6,066 bases of DNA from Vulcanimicrobiota bacterium (lineage in GTDB: Bacteria; Vulcanimicrobiota; Vulcanimicrobiia; Vulcanimicrobiales; Vulcanimicrobiaceae): contig DAHUYY010000120.1 of NCBI GenBank assembly GCA_027306845.1, positions 1 to 6,066 on the forward strand, in the 5' to 3' direction. Of this stretch, positions 1-5,632 are shown in pieces. How positions within the stretch are numbered: the first letter of the stretch is position 1; every line of letters begins with the position of its first letter. The notes under the pieces were generated by a model. The model did not search any database and was not told the origin of the DNA. It was given only the letters and a program-made list of their open reading frames with translations. A program made the position numbers and the translations under genes.

Positions 1-254
1 GAAGATGGATCGACCGAGATTACGCCGACGCTCTTTCCGAGGCTCCGCGCTTTCTTCACCAGTGCCGAGGTGAGCGTCGATTTGCCGACGCCGGGCGGGC
101 CGGTGAGGCCGATCGTCAACGCCTTTCCCGTGCGCTCGTAGAGCGCGCGCATCAGCGAGGCGCCTTCGCCGGATTCCGCACGCGTTATCGCCCGCGCGAG
201 CCCGCGCGGGCGACCGGCATTAAATTCAACGAGGAGCGTATCGAGGCTGAGCAT
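1..254 (-). CDS. meaB: MeaB/ArgK-type P-loop GTPase, N-terminal part (truncated by window edge)
   Basis: Family members are cytoplasmic G3E-class GTPases that chaperone adenosylcobalamin-dependent mutases, typically methylmalonyl-CoA mutase, protecting or reloading the cofactor. Seen here: the first 84 codons. A helical lead-in carries the family-like stretch RGLARAITRAESG (about residues 17-29). A Walker A loop GPPGVGKST follows at residues 52-60, then the VDPS strand around residues 81-84, where the Asp is expected near the Mg/GTP site. The rest of the usual ~310-340 residues lies beyond position 1. The ATG at 254 is chosen because no ATG, GTG or TTG occurs in frame between it and the TAA that ends the upstream gene. 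The Shine-Dalgarno is poor. The gene follows that stop by 54 bp on the same strand, so co-transcription is likely. No mutase gene is visible, so the client protein cannot be named. The family call is strong; client specificity is unknown. Confidence 0.87.
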   Translation of the reverse strand, partial: MLSLDTLLVEFNAGRPRGLARAITRAESGEGASLMRALYERTGKALTIGLTGPPGVGKSTLTSALVKKARSLGKSVGVISVDPS

Positions 255-308
255 CTCGTCGGCTTCGGTGCTATCCGTCGTTCGCGGGCACCTGCCGCGC
301 GCCGCGAT

Positions 309-1079
309 TTAGCCGCGTTGCAGCGTGATGCTGCCGTTCACCGTCGAGAGATGGAGCAGCCCGGGGCCCTCTCCGCTGCCGAAAGGATTGCTCACGTGGC
401 CGTTTACCGTCGAAGTCGAGACGCGCCCGCTGAAGGCGCCGGCGAGCGTGATATCGATCGCGCCGTTCACGCTGCTCGCGCGAACGTTCGGCGTCGATGC
501 CGGAAGCACGAGGTAGAGCGATCCGTTCACCGTCGAGGCGTGAACGTTCGCGCTATCGCGCGCCCAGATACTGCCGTTGACATCGGAGAGCGAGAGGCGA
601 GCGCGCACGCCGCGCACGTGAATGCGATCGTTGGTATTGGAGAGATCGAGTTCGTTCTCGCTTGGAACGCTCAACTGCACGCTGGCGTAGGCGTTCGGGC
701 GATACCAGCTGGAGGGATGAAAAATATTGCTAACGGTCGACCAGATCGATCGCGACGACGAAGGTTGGTCTTTGAGTGTAACGACGAAATGCGCGCTGCC
801 CGGCCTACGTACGATCTCAACGTTCGCGGCGTCGGGCCCCGAGAGGTGCGCCGTCACCTCCACCCGATCGGTCGCTGCGCCGACCGCGACGATATCGCAG
901 GAGACACGAGCCTTCGAACAGTCGAAGACGACGCGCTGCGAAGGTGCGACCGCTGCCGATTGATGCAGCGTGCGGTCGACGGCACCGCGAGCTAATCCTA
1001 CGGCGGCGGCGGCGAGCATCGTCGCCAGGGCGATAGAGCGGAGCAGGGTACTGCGGTCGGGCGTTGCGGTAGCGTTCAT
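309..1079 (-). CDS. Exported DUF4097-like repeat protein (copy B, with VNG repeats)
   Basis: A 256-residue protein of no defined biochemical role. It resembles the DUF4097/putative-adhesin group, predicted to form a right-handed beta-helix or stacked beta-sheet outside the cytoplasm. Seen: a charged N-terminus and a hydrophobic stretch at about residues 12-33 (Sec signal or membrane anchor). A C-x6-C pair (C54, C61) could form a disulfide once exported. The C-terminal half carries five VNG turns (DVNGS 166, TVNGS 183, SVNGA 203, TVNGH 224, TVNGS 246) spaced 17-22 residues apart, as expected for one coil per repeat. The ATG at 1079 is supported by a GGAGGTT Shine-Dalgarno five bases upstream. 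The protein is homologous to the product of the gene just upstream: both share the Cys pair, a WGPD/SGPD segment, a PNA/RANA segment, FSGRV and an NP-x2-SG motif near the end. The family is assigned from repeat pattern and architecture; function is unknown. Confidence 0.75.
   Translation of the reverse strand: MNATATPDRSTLLRSIALATMLAAAAVGLARGAVDRTLHQSAAVAPSQRVVFDCSKARVSCDIVAVGAATDRVEVTAHLSGPDAANVEIVRRPGSAHFVVTLKDQPSSSRSIWSTVSNIFHPSSWYRPNAYASVQLSVPSENELDLSNTNDRIHVRGVRARLSLSDVNGSIWARDSANVHASTVNGSLYLVLPASTPNVRASSVNGAIDITLAGAFSGRVSTSTVNGHVSNPFGSGEGPGLLHLSTVNGSITLQRG
334..587 (-). repeat. Degenerate coding repeat behind the VNG turns
   Basis: Within the DUF4097-like gene, a 14-base unit (plus-strand form CCGTTCACCGTCGA) recurs at 334-347, 400-413, 463-476, 523-536 and 574-587. 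Copies one and four are identical, copy two differs by one base, and copies three and five are more diverged. Each encodes a (S/T/D)VNG(S/A/H) turn on the minus strand. Unit spacing is about 50-65 bases, so this is a protein-structural repeat rather than a head-to-tail satellite. Confidence 0.7.
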
Positions 1080-1084
1080 CTCTC

Positions 1085-1091
1085 AACCTCC
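1085..1091 (-). promoter_or_regulatory. Shine-Dalgarno for the second DUF4097-like gene
   Basis: The minus-strand sequence GGAGGTT lies five bases before the ATG at 1079. It sits in the 43-bp gap between the two tandem DUF4097-like genes. It is the clearest ribosome binding site in the window and fixes this start. Confidence 0.8.
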
Positions 1092-1122
1092 GCTTACTCT
1101 ACGCGGGGCCGTAGAAAATGTT

Positions 1123-1938
1123 TCAGCGGTTCGCGTAGACCTCGATGTTTCCCGAGAGCGACTGCAGATCGAGGCGCCCTTCGGCGAAACCACTCTCGAG
1201 CGGATTGCGGACGCTCCCCTCCAACGAACGGGCATGCACGCGCCCGGAAAATCCACGCGGCACGGTGAGGGCGATCTTTCCGCTCTCGGTCCGCACGCGC
1301 ACGTCGGGCCAGATTCCAGGCAGTAACTGAAGCGTGACGCCGCCTGCAACCGTCATCGCGTCGACCTTCGAACAGCCGCGGATGCCGAGTTCCATCGAAG
1401 CGACGTTGAAAATACAGGTGCCGCGTAGGCCGCTGACATCGTAGGCGCCGACGATGCCGGTTGCATCGATCGACGCGGCGAGCGGTAGATACAATCGCGC
1501 GCGAAGATACGCATGCGCGTTGGCGCGCGATGCGTAACGATTATCGACGCCGAGCCAAAAATGCGGCGAGCGCGGCGAGCCGGTCACGTGGAGATGCACC
1601 ACCTGCGCATCGGGGCCCCAGAGCGTTCCTTCGAATAGCGCGTTGCTATTCGCCGTGGCAATGACGTGAATGTAACACGCGACGAAACCGCGCCCGCAAC
1701 TCACCCGCACGACGGCATTCGGGCGCACGAGCATCGATCCATGAATGGGATAGCGTTTGGGAAGCGGGCGACGCGCGGGAGGCGGCGCCGGGTGCACGCC
1801 GTGCAACATGAAGAAATTTTCGATCCGTCGCAAGAGGCTCGGCGGCCGCGTCGGCGCAGGGGATGGGCTCGGCGTCGGCCCGGAGGCGATGCCGACCAGG
1901 AGCAGCGCGCAGAGGAGCGCAAAGCGGCGATGAACCAT
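1123..1938 (-). CDS. Exported DUF4097-like protein (copy A, diverged paralogue)
   Basis: A 271-residue protein, function unknown, paralogous to the gene that follows it on the same strand 43 bp downstream. Seen: a signal-like N-terminus (MVHRR then a hydrophobic run to about residue 20), a Pro/Ser/Thr-rich linker at about 21-33, and a basic proline-rich stretch around 50-65. A C-x6-C pair (C81, C88) has the same spacing as in the paralogue. A second pair (C175, C189) is unique to this copy. The beta-rich C-terminal region ends with GFSGRV, a RNPLESG segment and LSGNIEV, which line up with the paralogue's AFSGRV, SNPFGSG and VNGSITL. The tidy VNG turns are mostly lost, with SG or AG variants instead. 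I chose the ATG at 1938 because it puts the signal peptide at the very N-terminus. The reading frame is open farther upstream, and an ATG at 2007 (23 extra residues) has a better Shine-Dalgarno, so the start is uncertain. This is probably the first gene of the left operon. Confidence 0.68.
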   Translation of the reverse strand: MVHRRFALLCALLLVGIASGPTPSPSPAPTRPPSLLRRIENFFMLHGVHPAPPPARRPLPKRYPIHGSMLVRPNAVVRVSCGRGFVACYIHVIATANSNALFEGTLWGPDAQVVHLHVTGSPRSPHFWLGVDNRYASRANAHAYLRARLYLPLAASIDATGIVGAYDVSGLRGTCIFNVASMELGIRGCSKVDAMTVAGGVTLQLLPGIWPDVRVRTESGKIALTVPRGFSGRVHARSLEGSVRNPLESGFAEGRLDLQSLSGNIEVYANR

Positions 1939-3016
1939 GCAAGGCTCTTCGCGAACCGAATGCCGCACCTTTGCCGCCGTTGCCGTGCTGACCGCGCTTT
2001 TTTGCATCGTCGCGTTCCTCCCGGCGACGGCGAGGGGGCTCGGCCCGGTGCGCGAGGTGCGCATCGACCGCATCGTTCGCTACGTGATGCGCGACCGCTC
2101 GATTCCCGGGCTCTCCCTCGGAATAGCGCGGGGAGGCGTTCCGCTCTACGTACGCGGTTACGGCGTCATGCGCGTCGGCGGGCACGCCCGCGTCGCTCCG
2201 ACGGCGATCTTTGCAATCGGCTCGCTGACGAAAACCTTTACCGCAGCGGCAACGCTCGCGGCGATTCGCTCCGGAGCACTCGCGTTTTCGTCACCGCTCC
2301 TCGGCGATTCGGCAGCGAACGTCCGCGACGCCCTCGCGATGGCGGCCGGGCTCGCCGATTACGCCGCTCTTCCCGGCTTCTCGTCCGCGCGACGCGAACC
2401 GATCTCGCCGTTCGCCCTCTATCGGGCGGCGTTGCGCGCACCGCGTCGTTTTCTTCCGGGAACCCGCGGCGCCTATTCAAACAGCGATTACCTCGCGCTC
2501 GCTCTGAGCGTGCAGAACGCCGAGCGCCGCCCCTACGAATCGTTCCTCCAGCGAACGATCCTCGCACCGCTCCACCTCGAGGCAACGGCGGTCGCGTGGC
2601 CCGCCTTTTCCTCTCCGGCGACCGTTGCGCGCGGTAACGTGCCGGCGGGCTCGCCGACGCTCGGGTTCGGAAGCGCCGATCTCGCTTCGAACGTCCCCGA
2701 TCTCTTGCGGTGGTACGCCGCATTTTTCGGCGGCCGAATCGTATCGAAGCGCCGGCTCGCGGCGACGTTACCGCCGGTCTCCCTTCCCGCCGGCGGCGAG
2801 AGCCGGTACGGCGACGGCCTGACGGCCACGCGTCTTTTCGGTCGCTCGGCTTGGCTGGTGCGCGGTTACGTTGCGGGGTATTCGAGCATCGCCGTGCATC
2901 TTCGACGCCAAGACATCGATCTCGTTATCCTCACCAACGCCGACCGGGTCGATCTGACGCCGTTGGCGCGCAGCATCGTTGCCCGCGTGCTCGACATTCG
3001 CGATCCGCTGCGGTGA
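1937..3016 (+). CDS. Exported serine hydrolase, class C beta-lactamase/PBP4-like fold
   Basis: A 359-residue member of the beta-lactamase/D-alanyl-D-alanine carboxypeptidase superfamily (Pfam Beta-lactamase, PF00144 type), whose members cleave amide or ester bonds through an acyl-serine intermediate. Seen: a basic N-terminus followed by a hydrophobic segment ending ATARG at about residues 12-34 (Sec signal). The S-x-x-K motif is SLTK at 96-99, with S96 the presumed nucleophile and K99 the base, and the Y-x-N motif is YSN at 180-182. The stretch GYGVMRVGG before motif one is typical of the family. Oddities: the third motif, normally H/K-x-G before a GY/GF turn, reads V-R-G at 308-310 before VAGYSS, and the usual HTSGL block reads MAAGLADY (about 135-142). 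Substrate preference may therefore be unusual, and beta-lactamase activity should not be assumed. A TGA at 1931 makes the ATG at 1937 the first possible start; no clear ribosome site precedes it. The stop overlaps the next gene's start. Confidence 0.82.
   Translation: MQGSSRTECRTFAAVAVLTALFCIVAFLPATARGLGPVREVRIDRIVRYVMRDRSIPGLSLGIARGGVPLYVRGYGVMRVGGHARVAPTAIFAIGSLTKTFTAAATLAAIRSGALAFSSPLLGDSAANVRDALAMAAGLADYAALPGFSSARREPISPFALYRAALRAPRRFLPGTRGAYSNSDYLALALSVQNAERRPYESFLQRTILAPLHLEATAVAWPAFSSPATVARGNVPAGSPTLGFGSADLASNVPDLLRWYAAFFGGRIVSKRRLAATLPPVSLPAGGESRYGDGLTATRLFGRSAWLVRGYVAGYSSIAVHLRRQDIDLVILTNADRVDLTPLARSIVARVLDIRDPLR
2017..2022 (-). promoter_or_regulatory. Possible Shine-Dalgarno for an alternative start at 2007
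   Basis: Minus-strand GGGAGG ends nine bases before an in-frame ATG at 2007, upstream of the favoured start of the minus-strand DUF4097-like gene. If used, the protein gains 23 residues before its signal sequence and the gene overlaps the 5' end of the divergent serine hydrolase by 71 bp. The same bases encode part of the hydrolase signal region, so the match may be chance. Confidence 0.35.
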
Positions 3017-4416
3017 GCGCACGCCGCGCCATCGCCGCGACGCTCCTTTTTGCGCTGTCGTTCGCGTTCGCCCCGCGGAGGGTGCTCGCATGGCAATTGA
3101 TCGTTCCGCTCACGGGGCATCGACAGAAGACGATCGATCCGCGCACGCTTTTTCACACCTTGTTAACCGATTTTTTCCCGCAAGCCGACGGCACCACCTA
3201 CGTACAGACCGGCGATATTCCGGCGATGTGGTTGCGCGATTCAGCGGCGCAAACGATTCCGTATATTCCCTTTGCCCGCTATTACCAACCGGTGGCGGTG
3301 CGCGTCCGCGGCGCCCTCGCGCGCGAGGCGCTCGACATCGAGAGCGACCCCTATGCAAACGCGTTCCAGGCCGATTTTCACATCTGGGAACGCAAATGGG
3401 AGATCGATTCGCTGGCCTGGCCGGTGCTCTTAGCGTGGACCTACTATAACGAAACGAACGATCGCAGCATCTTCACGCCATCGCTGCACCGCGCATTCTC
3501 GAAGATCATCGCCACCTACGCGTGCGAAAGCAGACACGCCACCTGCAGTCGGTATCGCTATCCGTATAACGTCCCGACGCATCGGGCGTATAACCCCAAC
3601 GCCGGTATGATTTGGAGCGCCTTCCGTCCCTCGGACGATCCGGTCGTTTACCGCTATAATATCCCGCAAAACGCGCTGGCGGTCGTCGCGCTCGAAGAGC
3701 TCGCATCGCTCGCCCGCAGCGGCTGGCACGATACGGGGTTATCGAATCGCGCCGTCGCCTTGGCAGAACGCGTCTATGCCGGCATCGTCCGTTACGGCAT
3801 CGTTCGCGATCCTCGCACCGGGCGGCGCATCTACGCCTACGAAGTCGACGGTCTCGGCAACGCGAAATTGATGGACGACGCCAATTTGCCGAGTTTGTTG
3901 GGACTTCCGTATATCGGTTGGTGCAGCACCGACGACCCGCTCTATATTCGCACCCGTAATTTCGTTCTTAGCAAGCATAACCCATATTATTTTTCGGGGC
4001 TCTATGCCGCCGGTATCGGAAGCCCGCACACGCCGTACGGCAACGTCTGGCCGCTCTCCATTATTACGCGCGCGCTCACCTCGACGTCGTCGCCGGAGGT
4101 GGCTGAAGCGATTACCGAACTTGCCGAGACCGACGGTAACTTGGGGCTCATCCACGAAAGCTTCTACGCGAACGGCTGGTGGCGATATACGCGCGCCGAC
4201 TTCGGTTGGGCAAATGCCCTCTACGCCGAGCTGCTCTTTCGATCCATCGCGACATTTCGACAGCCGCCGATGCTTCCGTTCGGCACGCTTGTTGGGCGAC
4301 ACCGTATTACGCAAACGCCGACGCTCGTCTCGCCGATCGTTCAGTTCGAGAATAGCGGAACGATTTTTGCCGCACTCGACACGGCATTGAACGAACGGCG
4401 TGCGGAGGCCCAATAG
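3013..4416 (+). CDS. Exported GH125 exo-alpha-mannosidase (DUF1237 family)
   Basis: A 467-residue glycoside hydrolase of family GH125. These are metal-independent, inverting exo-alpha-1,6-mannosidases with an (alpha/alpha)6 barrel that trim alpha-mannose from glycans. Seen: the hallmark TGDIPAMWLRDSAAQ at about 66-80, NPNAGMIWSAFRPSDD at 194-209, DDANLPSLLGLPYIG at 288-302, GIGSPHTP at 334-341, WPLSI at 346-350, and LIHESF at 379-384. By family alignment from memory, the Asp in RPSDD is the expected general acid and E382 in HESF the expected base. The GTG at 3013 overlaps the upstream TGA as GTGA, implying translational coupling. It gives a clear signal peptide (ARR, a hydrophobic run, and APRRVLA near 20-26), so the enzyme should be exported. 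Residues after about 410 form a ~55-residue tail that I do not match to the family core. Its last 76 bases are antisense to the photolyase-like gene. A longer frame opening at 2710 is a shadow inside the hydrolase gene. Confidence 0.92.
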   Translation: MSARRAIAATLLFALSFAFAPRRVLAWQLIVPLTGHRQKTIDPRTLFHTLLTDFFPQADGTTYVQTGDIPAMWLRDSAAQTIPYIPFARYYQPVAVRVRGALAREALDIESDPYANAFQADFHIWERKWEIDSLAWPVLLAWTYYNETNDRSIFTPSLHRAFSKIIATYACESRHATCSRYRYPYNVPTHRAYNPNAGMIWSAFRPSDDPVVYRYNIPQNALAVVALEELASLARSGWHDTGLSNRAVALAERVYAGIVRYGIVRDPRTGRRIYAYEVDGLGNAKLMDDANLPSLLGLPYIGWCSTDDPLYIRTRNFVLSKHNPYYFSGLYAAGIGSPHTPYGNVWPLSIITRALTSTSSPEVAEAITELAETDGNLGLIHESFYANGWWRYTRADFGWANALYAELLFRSIATFRQPPMLPFGTLVGRHRITQTPTLVSPIVQFENSGTIFAALDTALNERRAEAQ

Positions 4417-5555
4417 CGCGAGAATCGTCGCAGATCCACCCCGTCATCGAGAACGACGAAGGGATCCTCGGGAACGATCGTGACGGCGATCTGCTCGCCG
4501 AGTCTCTGAAAGCGACGGCGCAACGCCGGGTCCGCGCTCGCGGTTACGAGCACGCCGTCGGCTTGGTGGCGGCGCGCAAAGGCGAGTGCTTCGTCGACAA
4601 AATCACCGGCCCGATACTCGGCGCGCATCGAACCGAGCGCGGCGTACACGATCGTGCGCCCCACCTGATTGACCGCAGCTTCGTCGTAGAGCGCGGCGTC
4701 GTTTACGAAAAGTGAGGGCGCATCGGGTGCGAGGCGCGCCGCCGGGTGCGCCGGACGCATGGCGTCGTAATGGTGCAACACGATCGGGCGTGCGGGTAGC
4801 CCTGCAATTGGAGCGTACCGATCCGCAGCGGCGTGAAGTTCCGGCGCTCGCCCGGGTTCGTCGGCCTTTGCGGGAAAAAGAGCGGTTGCAAGGCGTTCTA
4901 TGTCGCCTGCGAACGGGCAACCGTCGAACTGCTTGGGGCACGACGTGCAGAAGCGCCCGCCGGAGTGCCGCTCGAGCTCTGCGCGATTGAAAATAGTCGG
5001 CGCGTCGGAGAAACTCGATGCGATCGATTGCCAGGCGATAGCGTTTGCCGCAAGGTCGCCGTCGATTGCATACTCGAGAAAGAATTTCGCTCCGCTCTCC
5101 CATGCAATTCTTCGCCAGTGGACGAGGTAGGCGGCCAACCACACGCGCGCCCGCTGGTGGAGATATCCCGTCTCTCGTAATTCGCTGCTAAAGGCATCGA
5201 TGCAGGCGAGCCCCGTCGTGGAATCGAGCACCTCCTGCGGGAGCGAACGTTCGTATGAATCGGCGCCCCATCCGGTCTTGAGCGGCTCGATCGCGGTTCG
5301 AATTTCATCGCCGAGCAATGCAAGCACGCGTCGAGCGTAATCGTATCTCGCGAGCGCGATGAGAAACCGCTCGCGCGACGCCGTGTCGCACTCCGCCGCG
5401 CACGCGCGGTCGCGCACCTCCGCAAGCGAGAGAATTCCAAAACGGATATATGCCGAGAGCTGCGTGACGTTTCCGTCGAGGTACTCACCGCGATCTGCGT
5501 AGCCGCTGAAGTCGAGCGATTCCAGTCGCCGCAACGCTTCCTCCCGAACGTTCAC
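4341..5555 (-). CDS. Photolyase/cryptochrome-like flavoprotein with swapped domain order
   Basis: A 404-residue relative of DNA photolyases, which bind FAD and use light to repair pyrimidine dimers or to signal. The FAD-binding helical domain is N-terminal. It holds GNVTQLSAYIRFG (28-40, the GTSRLSPYLRFG block), TGYLHQRAR (129-137, equivalent to TGWMHNRLR), and IDGDLAANAIAWQS (164-177). By spacing, N171, W152 and W175 match E. coli Asn378, Trp359 and Trp382; the third triad Trp is not at its aligned position (W96 is nearby). A three-cysteine segment FCTSCPKQFDGCPF (202-215) replaces the usual C-terminal end. A Rossmann-like part follows (about 257-389), with LVTASADPALRRR and a final RFSRYWASAR resembling the end of the normally N-terminal photolyase domain. 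The GTG at 5555 is the only early start, because an in-frame TAG lies just upstream. Repair, signalling or another role cannot be decided from sequence. Its 3' end overlaps the convergent mannosidase gene by 76 bp. Confidence 0.82.
   Translation of the reverse strand: MNVREEALRRLESLDFSGYADRGEYLDGNVTQLSAYIRFGILSLAEVRDRACAAECDTASRERFLIALARYDYARRVLALLGDEIRTAIEPLKTGWGADSYERSLPQEVLDSTTGLACIDAFSSELRETGYLHQRARVWLAAYLVHWRRIAWESGAKFFLEYAIDGDLAANAIAWQSIASSFSDAPTIFNRAELERHSGGRFCTSCPKQFDGCPFAGDIERLATALFPAKADEPGRAPELHAAADRYAPIAGLPARPIVLHHYDAMRPAHPAARLAPDAPSLFVNDAALYDEAAVNQVGRTIVYAALGSMRAEYRAGDFVDEALAFARRHQADGVLVTASADPALRRRFQRLGEQIAVTIVPEDPFVVLDDGVDLRRFSRYWASARRSFNAVSSAAKIVPLFSN
5228..5302 (+). repeat. Inverted repeat, inner arm (inside the photolyase-like gene)
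   Basis: These 75 bases are the exact reverse complement of 5992-6066. They encode residues 85-110 of the photolyase-like protein in a sensible frame, so this arm is the original. The match stops at base 5303 (T here, A in the other copy's complement). The boundary falls on a TTCGAA palindrome (5297-5302). Confidence 0.97.
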
Positions 5556-5632
5556 AGGCCGCTACAACCACGATCTCTCACGTCGCGTTGCAGGCGGAAC
5601 CGGCGACCGCAATCGCCAAGAGTCTGAAGGTT

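Noticed and set aside
318..995. A long plus-strand open frame opposite the VNG-repeat protein gene.
   Set aside because: Arg/Ala-rich, low-complexity composition typical of antisense frames in high-GC DNA; no recognisable domain; the minus-strand gene has repeats and a Shine-Dalgarno.
1909..1911. Cys10 of the minus-strand exported protein as a lipobox cysteine.
   Set aside because: It sits too early in the hydrophobic segment and lacks the L-x-G/A spacing expected at a signal peptidase II site.
1666..2637. A 323-codon plus-strand frame spanning the divergent junction.
   Set aside because: Strongly arginine-rich with no motif. It conflicts with two genes carrying signal peptides and family motifs.
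2710..3012. An N-terminal extension of the GH125 reading frame back to 2710.
   Set aside because: It is arginine-rich out-of-frame sequence inside the serine hydrolase gene. The GTG at 3013 gives a clean signal peptide and a normal GTGA overlap.
5556..5632. A divergent promoter between the photolyase-like and tricorn-like genes.
   Set aside because: No -35/-10 pair on either strand stood out in this GC-rich 77-bp gap; a promoter must be near but cannot be placed by eye.
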